A stretch of 49,582 nt of DNA from an uncultured Roseburia sp. Its GTDB lineage: Bacteria; Bacillota; Clostridia; Lachnospirales; Lachnospiraceae. The notes beneath the pieces were generated by a model that was not told the DNA's origin, ran no database searches, and saw nothing but the letters and a program-made list of their open reading frames with translations. Location of the stretch: positions 1 to 49,582 of the forward strand of contig CANTEO010000013.1 in the NCBI GenBank assembly GCA_947652855.1, written 5' to 3'. Of the stretch, positions 23,374 to 31,214 are shown one piece after another (position 1 is the first letter of the stretch; each line of letters opens with the position of its first letter). Made by a program: the position numbers and the translations under genes.

Positions 23374-23691
23374 ATGACAAGATTAGAATGTTCTGCGATG
23401 AATTGTATGTACAATGAGGATAGGTATTGCTGCAAAGGCGATATAAAGGTGGAGGGGAAAGACGCGACGAACGCCTCCGGAACCTGCTGCTCCAGCTTTA
23501 AGGAGCGGAAAGGGAACGCAATGAGCAACGCGGTGCGTGAGCCAAGCAAGAATATTGACGTGGACTGCAAGGCATGCAACTGCGTGCATAATAAGGACTG
23601 TAAATGCGCGGCGGATCACATAGGGATCGGCGGCGGCAGCAACGCCTGCAAGTGTCAGGAGACGGAGTGCATGACGTTTTACTGTAAATAA
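23374..23691 (+). CDS. DUF1540 cysteine-rich protein, two repeats
   Basis: 105 aa. Two copies of a DUF1540-type cysteine pattern: CSAMNCMYNEDRYCCKGDIK at the N-terminus and CKACNCVHNKDCKCAADHIG in the second half, each followed by a Gly-rich turn and more cysteines. DUF1540 proteins are small, presumably metal-binding, and common in spore formers; their role is not established. ATG 23374 follows AAAAGGAGA. A longer open frame from 23164 lacks any family resemblance before this point and is not used. Confidence 0.85.
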   Translation: MTRLECSAMNCMYNEDRYCCKGDIKVEGKDATNASGTCCSSFKERKGNAMSNAVREPSKNIDVDCKACNCVHNKDCKCAADHIGIGGGSNACKCQETECMTFYCK

Positions 23692-23726
23692 GCAGGGACC
23701 CTGACGAAAGGCCCTGTCATGGGTCA

Positions 23727-23758
23727 AGTGAGCCGGAAGGGTAACCCTCCGGCTCATT
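23727..23758 (+). terminator. Terminator after the DUF1540 gene
   Basis: TGAGCCGG and AGGGT pair with ACCCTCCGGCTCA around a short loop, with ATTTGAGCGTTTTT downstream. Confidence 0.6.
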
Positions 23759-23824
23759 TGAGCGTTTTTGGGAAAATACGGCAACTATTGTCGAAAAATG
23801 GAGAAAATTGTATGAGGATTCTGT

Positions 23825-23853
23825 TTGATTTTTGTGGCATATAAGGGTAAAAT
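23825..23853 (+). promoter_or_regulatory. Sigma-A-like promoter of the Spo0E-like gene
   Basis: TTGATT (23825-23830), 17 bp, TAAAAT (23848-23853). Confidence 0.55.
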
Positions 23854-23961
23854 GTCTATATGGGAGAGAAAATGTAAAATTTGGTTGCACACGGGAAAGC
23901 CAGTGTCCTGCAAATATGCCTGCGGGATTATCTTGATAAAATACAACATGGAGAACGATAT

Positions 23962-24135
23962 ATGAGAGAATTATTGAGATTACAGGAAGCCATTGAGCGG
24001 CAAAGGAGCCGGGTAAACGCAATGGTTGAGAATGGAATGGATACGGAAGCGTTTATTAAGGAGAATAGAAAGCTGGATCAGTTGATTGAAGAGTACATAG
24101 AACTGGAGCATTCAACAATGTATCAGGCAGATTGA
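23962..24135 (+). CDS. Spo0E-like aspartyl-phosphate phosphatase
   Basis: 57 aa from ATG 23962; the 84-aa reading frame has an earlier start codon without RBS support. It forms two amphipathic helices, LLRLQEAIERQRSRVNAMVE and FIKENRKLDQLIEEYIELEH. The second resembles the Spo0E signature (S-x-x-L-D-x-L-I), here as NRKLDQLIEEY with Asn for Ser. Spo0E proteins dephosphorylate Spo0A-P and delay sporulation. The size matches the family (50-85 aa). Its proximity to the division/sporulation cluster fits but proves nothing. Confidence 0.75.
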   Translation: MRELLRLQEAIERQRSRVNAMVENGMDTEAFIKENRKLDQLIEEYIELEHSTMYQAD

Positions 24136-24203
24136 ATAGAAAAAGTTGTCATATGGGCGTTTGATTTGTGCAATAAGCATAACAACATACGCTTTTTGGG
24201 GAT

Positions 24204-24242
24204 ATGTTGCCAATCTTAGAAGAGGATTGGCAGCATTTTTTT
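24204..24242 (+). terminator. Terminator before mraZ
   Basis: TGTTGCCAATC pairs with GGATTGGCAGCA around TTAGAAGA, followed by a run of seven T. It isolates the mraZ promoter from the Spo0E-like gene. Confidence 0.85.
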
Positions 24243-24321
24243 GTCCGAAATGCAGGAAAAACGGGGGCATTCCTATGGAAACGGGCCTCTTTTTGGTATG
24301 CCAAAACCCCGGAATTTCGTA

Positions 24322-24350
24322 TTGCATTTTTTCTCAATATGGGATAGAAT
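24322..24350 (+). promoter_or_regulatory. Sigma-A promoter of the mraZ/dcw cluster
   Basis: TTGCAT (24322-24327), 17 bp, TAGAAT (24345-24350). The expected start of transcription falls just before the MraZ boxes. Confidence 0.7.
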
Positions 24351-24366
24351 ACGTATATCGTGGAGG

Positions 24367-24393
24367 AAAGTGGAGGGAAATGGCTTAAAGTGG
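24367..24393 (+). promoter_or_regulatory. MraZ operator: three boxes at 10-bp spacing
   Basis: AAAGTGG (24367-24373), GAAATGG (24377-24383) and AAAGTGG (24387-24393): TGG recurs at exactly 10-bp intervals. Tandem direct repeats with this period, AAAGTG- or TGGG-centred, are the known MraZ binding sites ahead of mraZ, so autorepression is likely. Confidence 0.8.
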
Positions 24394-24435
24394 GCGAAAG
24401 CCCCCAAAAGGGTTCCCTGATGGCAGGTGTCCGTT

Positions 24436-24867
24436 ATGTTCATGGGAGAATACAACCATACAATTGACGCTAAGGGCAGGCTGATCGTACCATCCAAGTT
24501 CCGGGAATTATTGGGCAATGAATTTGTTGTGACAAAGGGGCTGGACGGCTGCCTTTTTGTGTATCCGAATGACGAATGGGCAAACATTGAAGAGAAATTC
24601 CGCAGCATTCCACTGACGACGAAAGATGCAAGAAAGTTTTCCCGGTTCTTCTTCGCAGGGGCCGCAAGCTGCGAGGTGGACAAGCAGGGCAGGATCCTCC
24701 TGCCCCGGGCGCTTCGGGAATTTGCGAAACTACAAAAAGACGTCGTGTTGGTCGGCGTCTTAAGCAGGATAGAGATTTGGAGCAAAGACAGATGGCAGGA
24801 CGCGAATGCGTATGACGACATGGATGAAGCCGCGGAGCATATGGCGCAGCTTGGTCTTAGCATTTAA
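24436..24867 (+). CDS. mraZ: Transcriptional regulator MraZ
   Basis: 143 aa. It contains the two AbrB-like SpoVT/MraZ swapped-hairpin units, each with the conserved DxKGR-type core: MGEYNHTIDAKGRLIVPSKF, and CEVDKQGRILLPRALREF. MraZ is a DNA-binding octamer or dodecamer that regulates the division and cell wall cluster it heads. Start ATG 24436 gives the canonical MFMGEY N-terminus; an in-frame GTG at 24427 is less likely. The RBS is poor (CAGGTG), perhaps keeping MraZ levels low. Confidence 0.97.
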   Translation: MFMGEYNHTIDAKGRLIVPSKFRELLGNEFVVTKGLDGCLFVYPNDEWANIEEKFRSIPLTTKDARKFSRFFFAGAASCEVDKQGRILLPRALREFAKLQKDVVLVGVLSRIEIWSKDRWQDANAYDDMDEAAEHMAQLGLSI

Positions 24868-24884
24868 CAGGCAGGTGGGCAGGC

Positions 24885-25826
24885 ATGGAATTTCATCATA
24901 CATCCGTCTTATTGGATGAGGCAATCGAATATCTGAACATAAAGCCGGATGGAGTGTATGCGGACGGCACCCTTGGCGGGGCCGGACATGCCTTTGAGGT
25001 CGCAAAGAGGCTAAGCCAGGGCGGCCGGCTGCTTGGCATGGATCAGGACATGGACGCGGTCAGGGCGGCCACGGAGCGCCTCATCCCCTATCGGGACCGG
25101 GTGACGGTCGTTCATGGGAATTACCGTGACATGGCAGGCGCCTTTGCGGAGGCCGGGATAGATAAGGCGGACGGGATTCTGCTGGATCTTGGCGTGTCCT
25201 CGTTTCAGCTTGACACGCCGGAACGGGGGTTTTCCTACCGTGTGGAGGACGCGCCGCTTGATATGCGCATGGACCGGACGCAGGCGCTTACCGCGGAGGA
25301 CATTGTAAACGAATACAGCGAAAGGGAGCTTTACCGCGTGATCCGGGATTATGGGGAAGACCGCTTTGCGAAGAACATTGCGAAGCATATCGCGGCGGCG
25401 CGGGAAAAGAAACGCATCAAGACAGCCGGGGAGCTTTCCAGGGTGATTTCCGGGGCCATTCCCATGAAGGTTCAGAAAACGGGAGGGCATCCGGCGAAGC
25501 GCACGTTTCAGGCGATTCGGATTGAATTGAACCGGGAGCTTGACGTGCTAAGGGATGCGCTGAATACGATGGTGGATTTGTTGAATCCGCATGGCAGGCT
25601 CTGCGTGATTACGTTCCATTCGCTGGAAGACAGGATTGTAAAAGAGAGCTTTAAGGAGAATGAGGATCCGTGTACGTGTCCAAGGAGCTTTCCGGAATGC
25701 GTATGCGGCAAGAAATCAAAGGGCAGGCGCGTCGTGCGCCGTCCGGTTGTACCGAAGGAGGAAGAATTGCAAAGAAACGGCAGATCCAAAAGTGCGAAGC
25801 TGAGGGTATTTGAGAGGACGGAGTAA
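24885..25826 (+). CDS. rsmH: 16S rRNA (cytosine1402-N4)-methyltransferase
   Basis: 313 aa. An AdoMet methyltransferase with VYADGTLGGAGHAFEVAKRL (SAM loop), ILLDLGVSSFQLDTPERGFS and the C-terminal LRVFERTE. It methylates N4 of C1402 in the 30S decoding site. It is the second gene of the dcw cluster, 17 bp after mraZ. Confidence 0.97.
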   Translation: MEFHHTSVLLDEAIEYLNIKPDGVYADGTLGGAGHAFEVAKRLSQGGRLLGMDQDMDAVRAATERLIPYRDRVTVVHGNYRDMAGAFAEAGIDKADGILLDLGVSSFQLDTPERGFSYRVEDAPLDMRMDRTQALTAEDIVNEYSERELYRVIRDYGEDRFAKNIAKHIAAAREKKRIKTAGELSRVISGAIPMKVQKTGGHPAKRTFQAIRIELNRELDVLRDALNTMVDLLNPHGRLCVITFHSLEDRIVKESFKENEDPCTCPRSFPECVCGKKSKGRRVVRRPVVPKEEELQRNGRSKSAKLRVFERTE

Positions 25827-25854
25827 GTGAAACAGTCAAAAGGGAGTGGCAAAT

Positions 25855-26361
25855 ATGGGAAGTAAATCAGCTCGTAACCGTCACAGGAGCGAAATCAAGA
25901 CGAATTATTACGTAGACGGCAATACGGTACGTCGTTTGGAGGGAGAGCCGGAGGAACGAAGGAGACGTCAGCTTGAGAAAGAGCAGGAGCAATTAAAGAG
26001 GCGCCGCCGCCACGCGGCGAAACGGAACCGGGAACGTGAGATGCGGGTCAATTTTGGCTATCTTCTGTTCTGCACGATGGCCATTGTGTTAATCAGCGGC
26101 GTCTGCGTGACCTATATCCGCCTGCAGTCTGACATTATCAATAAAACAAAGAGCATATCAAAGCTGGAGAGCCAGATTGTGGATTTACGCGCGGACAACG
26201 ACGCGGCGATGAAGCGGCTGGAATTGTCCACGGACTTGAGCGCGGTGAAGCAAAAGGCCCTGGAATTCGGCATGCGGTATGCCGGAAAAGATCAAATTGT
26301 CTACTATCATATAGAAAATAATGATTTCATGAATCAGTATTCAGATATCCCGGAAAAATAA
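25855..26361 (+). CDS. ftsL: FtsL-like cell division protein
   Basis: 168 aa from ATG 25855 (AAAGGGAG upstream; GTG 25846 is the alternative). A long, very basic cytoplasmic N-terminus (EERRRRQLEKEQEQLKRRRR) is followed by one transmembrane helix (~residues 68-88) and a periplasm-side coiled coil (INKTKSISKLESQIVDLRAD). This topology and its place between rsmH and the PBP gene identify FtsL, which forms a complex with FtsQ/DivIB and DivIC and recruits FtsW/FtsI. Sequence conservation of FtsL is low, so position carries much of the call. Confidence 0.8.
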   Translation: MGSKSARNRHRSEIKTNYYVDGNTVRRLEGEPEERRRRQLEKEQEQLKRRRRHAAKRNREREMRVNFGYLLFCTMAIVLISGVCVTYIRLQSDIINKTKSISKLESQIVDLRADNDAAMKRLELSTDLSAVKQKALEFGMRYAGKDQIVYYHIENNDFMNQYSDIPEK

Positions 26362-26385
26362 TTTTGGGATGCAAGAGGCAGAGGC

Positions 26386-28302
26386 ATGAGGAATAAAAAG
26401 CGAAACGTAAAAAAATTTTTAAGGAGGATGCAAAAGAAGCTGATCCTGATCTTTTTTCTGATTACTTCCGCCTTGATTGGCCTGATCGTCAGGCTGATGT
26501 ATATTGAATATACCAAAGGGGATAAATACGAAAAAATCGTCCTGTCCCAACAGGAGTATGACAGCCGGATCATCCCCTACCGCCGGGGAGACATCGTGGA
26601 CATTAAAGGGACGCCCTTGGCGTCCAGCGTGGACGTGTATAACGTCATTTTGGACTGCTTTGTCTTAAGCCGGAATAAGGAGGACATCGACGACACGATC
26701 GCCGCCATCACATCCTGCTTTCCTGACGTAAAGGAAGAGGATTTGCGGAAGAAGCTGAAAGAGGAGCCGAACAATCAATATACGGTCCTGCTTAAGAAGC
26801 TCCCGTATGAGGACGTGCAGAAATTTGTGGAGATGCAGGCGGACACGGAAAAGCATCCGCACGTGAACAAGGACGCCGTCTGGTTTGAGAAAGAATATAT
26901 CCGCAATTACCCGAATGGGTCGCTGGCGGCGTCTTTGATCGGGTTTGTGTCTGGCGGGAACGTAGGGACGATCGGCCTTGAGAACTATTATAACAGCACG
27001 TTAAACGGATTGGACGGGCGGCAGTATGGCTACCTAAACTCCGACAATAACTTTGAGAAGACGATTAAAGAGGCGAAAGACGGGAGCATGATTGTGTCCA
27101 CCATTGACGTGAACATCCAAAGGGTGGTGGAGGAGAAGCTGGCGAAGTTCAATCAGGAGAACACGGACGGCTATCTGACCGGGGACGGGAGCCTGCACTC
27201 GGCGGCGATTGTGATGAACCCGCAGAACGGCGACGTATACGCGATGGCGAATTACCCTACGTTTGACTTAAACAACCCCAGGGAGCTTGCCGCGTATTTT
27301 ACCGAAGAGGAGCTGGCAGGCAAAAGCGAGGAGGAAAAGCTGGATCTGCTCAATAAGCTATGGGAGAATTTCTGCGTCACCTATACGTTTGAGCCAGGCT
27401 CCACAGTGAAGCCGATGACGGTGGCCTGCGGCTTGGATACGGGGACGATGAACGGCTTAGAGACGTACCTTTGCGACGGGAAGGAGACGTTTAACGGGAG
27501 TACGGACGTACATTGCTCCAGCAGGGCGGGGCATGGGATTGAGACGGTGGAGAAGTCCCTGATGGATTCCTGCAACGACGCCTTAATGCAGATGTCTTAT
27601 GTGATCGGGAAGGAGAATTTTGACAGGTATCAGCATATTTATGGGTTCGGCCAGAAGACGGGGATCGACCTTCCGGGAGAGGAGAGGGGGCTTCTCAATT
27701 CTTCCCGGCAGGCGCTCGACTTAGCGACGAATTCCTTTGGGCAGAATTACAACTGCACCATGATTCAGGTGGCGAGCGCGTTCTCTTCCTTAATTAACGG
27801 AGGGCGGTACTATCAGCCCCATGTGGTGAAGAAAATTGCGGACGCGAAGGGGAACGTCATTGAGAACGTCGCGCCGGTGGTCTTGAAGAACACGACGTCG
27901 GAGGAAACGTCAGAGAAGGTCAAGGGCTATTTATATGCGACGGTGTCCGAGGGAACCGGGTCTGAGGCGAAGGTGAACGGGTACTCAATGGGCGGAAAGA
28001 CGGGGACGGCGCAGAAGCTTCCGAGGGGAAACAAAAAATATCTGGTTTCTTTTATAGGATATGCGCCGCAGGAGGATCCGCAGCTTGTCATTTATGTCGT
28101 GATTGATGAGCCGAACAAGGAGGAGCAGGCGCACAGCAGCTATGCACAGCAGGTCGTGAGGGAGATTTTGGAGGAAATCCTTCCTTATATGAACATTTTT
28201 CCTGATGAGGAGCTAAAGGATCTTCCAGAAGGAGAGGAGGGCCAGGATGCGGCCGTGACCCCGCCTTCCCCCGAAGAGGGAGGGGATGTATTTGAGGAAT
28301 AA
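26386..28302 (+). CDS. Class B penicillin-binding protein (FtsI/PBP2B-type transpeptidase)
   Basis: 638 aa. One N-terminal transmembrane helix (~18-38), a PBP dimerisation domain (~55-250) and the transpeptidase domain with all three motifs: SxxK at Ser339 (PGSTVKPMT), SxN at Ser395 (MDSCNDAL) and KTG at Lys538 (GGKTGTAQK). The C-terminus is acidic/proline-rich (EEGQDAAVTPPSPEEGGD). It probably crosslinks septal peptidoglycan with the SEDS protein FtsW encoded downstream. No PASTA domains. It is the first of two class B PBPs in tandem. Confidence 0.95.
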   Translation: MRNKKRNVKKFLRRMQKKLILIFFLITSALIGLIVRLMYIEYTKGDKYEKIVLSQQEYDSRIIPYRRGDIVDIKGTPLASSVDVYNVILDCFVLSRNKEDIDDTIAAITSCFPDVKEEDLRKKLKEEPNNQYTVLLKKLPYEDVQKFVEMQADTEKHPHVNKDAVWFEKEYIRNYPNGSLAASLIGFVSGGNVGTIGLENYYNSTLNGLDGRQYGYLNSDNNFEKTIKEAKDGSMIVSTIDVNIQRVVEEKLAKFNQENTDGYLTGDGSLHSAAIVMNPQNGDVYAMANYPTFDLNNPRELAAYFTEEELAGKSEEEKLDLLNKLWENFCVTYTFEPGSTVKPMTVACGLDTGTMNGLETYLCDGKETFNGSTDVHCSSRAGHGIETVEKSLMDSCNDALMQMSYVIGKENFDRYQHIYGFGQKTGIDLPGEERGLLNSSRQALDLATNSFGQNYNCTMIQVASAFSSLINGGRYYQPHVVKKIADAKGNVIENVAPVVLKNTTSEETSEKVKGYLYATVSEGTGSEAKVNGYSMGGKTGTAQKLPRGNKKYLVSFIGYAPQEDPQLVIYVVIDEPNKEEQAHSSYAQQVVREILEEILPYMNIFPDEELKDLPEGEEGQDAAVTPPSPEEGGDVFEE

Positions 28303-28403
28303 AGAGAGGGGGAGGAGGGCGTAAGGCGCGGCGAAGAAAGAATCATAACCTTAGAAAAGCAGTAATACAATGGTAGAAAGGCGCTGTTGTAAAGGCAAAC
28401 GTT

Positions 28404-30173
28404 ATGTTTCGATATAAGACCTTCAATCGGAAGAAATCCATGATTATATTTTTGACCGTCCTGTTTGTCATGCTGTTTTTGGTGGGCAGGCTGGTATATT
28501 TGATGGTGTTCTGCTCGGAATATTATGGGAAGAAAGCGGAGGATCTGCATGAGAGGGAGCGTGACATCAAGGCGGCGCGGGGAAAGATCCTGGACGCGTC
28601 GGGCGTGGTGCTTGCCGCGAACAAGACAGTCTGCACGATATCTGTGATCCATAATCAGGTCAAAGAGCCGGAGAAGGTGATCGCGGCTTTGACGAAGGAG
28701 CTTTCTATGCCGGAGGAGAAGGTTCGGGCAAGGGTGGAGAAGGTCAGCTCTATAGAGCGCATTAAGTCCAATGTGGACAAAGAGACCGGGGAGCGCATCC
28801 GCGCTTATGGGCTTTCCGGCGTAAAGGTGGATGAAGATTACAAGCGGTATTACCCGTTTGACACGTTAGCCTCGAAGGTGCTTGGGTTTACGGGGGGCGA
28901 CAATCAGGGGATCATTGGCTTAGAAGTGAAGTATGATGAATATTTGCAGGGGACAAATGGAAAAATATTGACGTTGACGGATGCCAGGGGCGTGGAAATG
29001 GAGAACGCGGGCGAATCCAGGCTGGATCCGGTGGATGGGAATGATTTGCGCATCAGCCTGGACTATAACATACAAATGTATGCAGAGCAGGCGGCGAAAA
29101 AGGCATTGGAGCAAAAGCAGGCGGATTCGGTTTCCGTCATCGTCATGAACCCTTCCAACGGGGAGATCTACGCGATGGTCAATGTCCCGGAATTTAACTT
29201 AAACGACCCGTTTACGTTGAATTTTGAGGCGCCGGAGGGAATTTCGGATGAGGAAAAGCAAAATCTGCTGAATGGCATGTGGCGCAACCAGTGCATCAAT
29301 GACACCTATGAGCCAGGCTCGACCTTTAAGGTCATTACGACGACGGCGGCTTTGGAGGAAGGCGTCGTAAAGACGACGGATCAGTTTTTCTGCCCCGGGC
29401 ATATTACGGTAGAGGACCGCCAGATTCATTGCCATAAGCGCACCGGGCATGGGGCGGAGGATTTTGTGCATGGCATTATGAACTCCTGCAACCCGGTGTT
29501 CATTGACGTGGGCCTTCGCGTGGGGCCGGAGCGGTTTTATGATTATTTCAGCTCGCTTGGCCTTCTTAAGAAGACGGGGATCGACCTTCCGGGAGAGGCG
29601 GCGACGATTATGCATTCCAAGGAGAATATCGGCCTGGTGGAGCTTGCCACGATGTCGTTTGGGCAGTCGTTTCAAATTACCCCCATTCAGCTTGTGACGA
29701 CGATCTCCTCTATCATCAATGGGGGAAGGCGCATTACGCCGCATTTTGGCGTCGCGGTGCAGGACGGCGACGGAAATGTGGTGAAGCAGTTTTCTTATGA
29801 GGCGGCGGAGGGCATTGTAAGCAAGGGGACCTCGGACACGGTGCGCTATCTGTTAGAGCAGGTGGTGTCGGAAGGGGGAGGCAAGAACGCGAAAATCGCG
29901 GGATACTCCATTGGAGGGAAGACGGCGACCTCCCAGACGCTCCCAAGGAGCGCAAACCGCTATATTTCTTCCTTTTTGGGATTTGCGCCGGCGGATGACC
30001 CGAAGGCGCTTGCGCTTGTGATTATCAATAACCCGCAGGGCGTCTATTATGGGGGGACGATCGCGGCGCCTGTGGCGAAAGAGATTTTTGAGGATATATT
30101 CCCATACCTTGGGATCCCGTTTGATGAGGAAGAGGCTGCCAGGGCTGAAGCGGAAGAGGAGAAGCAGCGGTAA
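28404..30173 (+). CDS. Second class B PBP (SpoVD-like), atypical KTA motif
   Basis: 589 aa with the same layout as its neighbour: transmembrane helix (~12-34), dimerisation domain (KAARGKILDASGVVLA...) and transpeptidase domain. Ser306 lies in PGSTFKVIT and Ser361 in MNSCNPVF, but the third motif is Lys506-Thr-Ala (GGKTATSQ) instead of KTG. The C-terminus is acidic and lacks the PASTA domain of B. subtilis SpoVD. Position after the FtsI-type gene recalls pbpB-spoVD of Bacillus, so a role in spore cortex synthesis is likely but unproven. It is not an in-frame copy: the two proteins are clearly diverged. Confidence 0.92.
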   Translation: MFRYKTFNRKKSMIIFLTVLFVMLFLVGRLVYLMVFCSEYYGKKAEDLHERERDIKAARGKILDASGVVLAANKTVCTISVIHNQVKEPEKVIAALTKELSMPEEKVRARVEKVSSIERIKSNVDKETGERIRAYGLSGVKVDEDYKRYYPFDTLASKVLGFTGGDNQGIIGLEVKYDEYLQGTNGKILTLTDARGVEMENAGESRLDPVDGNDLRISLDYNIQMYAEQAAKKALEQKQADSVSVIVMNPSNGEIYAMVNVPEFNLNDPFTLNFEAPEGISDEEKQNLLNGMWRNQCINDTYEPGSTFKVITTTAALEEGVVKTTDQFFCPGHITVEDRQIHCHKRTGHGAEDFVHGIMNSCNPVFIDVGLRVGPERFYDYFSSLGLLKKTGIDLPGEAATIMHSKENIGLVELATMSFGQSFQITPIQLVTTISSIINGGRRITPHFGVAVQDGDGNVVKQFSYEAAEGIVSKGTSDTVRYLLEQVVSEGGGKNAKIAGYSIGGKTATSQTLPRSANRYISSFLGFAPADDPKALALVIINNPQGVYYGGTIAAPVAKEIFEDIFPYLGIPFDEEEAARAEAEEEKQR

Positions 30174-30185
30174 CGGTGAAGCTTT

Positions 30186-30213
30186 GTGACAGTGAAGGCA
30201 TAGAAGCTGTTAC
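30186..30213. repeat. Dispersed inverted-repeat element, copy 1
   Basis: GTGACAG and CTGTTAC flank 14 bases (one G-T pair in the stem). This 28-base element matches the one at 40210-40237 at 22 of 28 positions, most differences being transitions. It lies between the second PBP gene and mraY. Confidence 0.45.
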
Positions 30214-30251
30214 AGGACAGATGTACAGTATGTAGAAAGAGGGAAAGAGTT

Positions 30252-31205
30252 ATGGCTTATCAGGTATGGGCGCCGGTATTGATTGCCTTTGCGATCAGCG
30301 CATTGTCAGGACCGGTCATTATTCCGTTTTTAAGGAAACTGAAAGTAGGGCAGACGGAACGGGAGGAGCTGAAATCCCATCTGAAGAAGGCCGGGACGCC
30401 GACGATGGGCGGGCTGATCATATTGGCGGGCATTTTGGCCACAAGCCTTGTCTTCATAAAAGATTATCCAAGGATTATCCCGATTTTATTTTTGACGGTT
30501 GGCTTTGGGGCAATCGGATTTTTTGATGATTATTTAAAAGTCGTGCTTCGGCGATCGGATGGGCTTTTGGCCTGGCAGAAGATGCTGCTGCAGATTCTTG
30601 TCACCGGGATTTTCACGTTTTATATTTTGAACTTCACCGATATCTCGCTTACCATGCGCCTTCCATTTTCCGGAGGGAAGTACTTGGATATTGGAAGCGC
30701 CGCGGTTCCGCTTCTGTTTTTTGTCGTGATTGGGGTAGTGAACGGAGTGAATTTCACGGATGGCCTGGACGGCCTGGCCTCCAGCATCACCGTGCTTGTC
30801 GCGACCTTCTTTGGCACAGTTGCGGTAGGAACGAACAGTGGGATTGAGCCGATTACGTGCGCGGTCGTGGGCGCCCTTCTGGGCTTTTTGCTGTTTAACG
30901 TGTATCCGGCGAAGGTATTCATGGGAGACACAGGCTCCCTGGCCCTTGGCGGCTTTGTCGCGGCCACGGCATATATGCTGCAGATGCCCCTGTTTTTGCC
31001 GATGGTTGGATTTATCTATATGGTGGAGGTCATTTCCGTCATAATACAGATTGGATATTTTAAGCTTACTCATGGAAAGCGCTTTTTCCGCATGGCGCCA
31101 ATCCACCATCATTTTGAGTTGGGCGGCTGGTCGGAGACGCAGGTGGTGGCGTTGTTTGCAATCATCACTGCGCTGCTTTGCCTGGTGGGGCTTTTGGCGT
31201 TATAG
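30252..31205 (+). CDS. mraY: Phospho-N-acetylmuramoyl-pentapeptide transferase
   Basis: A 317-aa polytopic membrane enzyme that makes lipid I from UDP-MurNAc-pentapeptide and undecaprenyl phosphate. Catalytic and UDP-binding stretches are intact: GFFDDYLKV, NGVNFTDGLDGLAS and MGDTGSLALGG, and the C-terminal MAPIHHHFELGGWSE. ATG 30252 follows GAGGGAAAGAG. Length is typical (~318-325). Confidence 0.97.
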   Translation: MAYQVWAPVLIAFAISALSGPVIIPFLRKLKVGQTEREELKSHLKKAGTPTMGGLIILAGILATSLVFIKDYPRIIPILFLTVGFGAIGFFDDYLKVVLRRSDGLLAWQKMLLQILVTGIFTFYILNFTDISLTMRLPFSGGKYLDIGSAAVPLLFFVVIGVVNGVNFTDGLDGLASSITVLVATFFGTVAVGTNSGIEPITCAVVGALLGFLLFNVYPAKVFMGDTGSLALGGFVAATAYMLQMPLFLPMVGFIYMVEVISVIIQIGYFKLTHGKRFFRMAPIHHHFELGGWSETQVVALFAIITALLCLVGLLAL

Positions 31206-31214
31206 GAGGAAATC

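Noticed and set aside
28404..30173. Tandem PBP genes as a recent gene duplication
   Set aside because: The two proteins share only family motifs and differ in length, third motif and C-terminus, so they are old paralogues like pbpB and spoVD.
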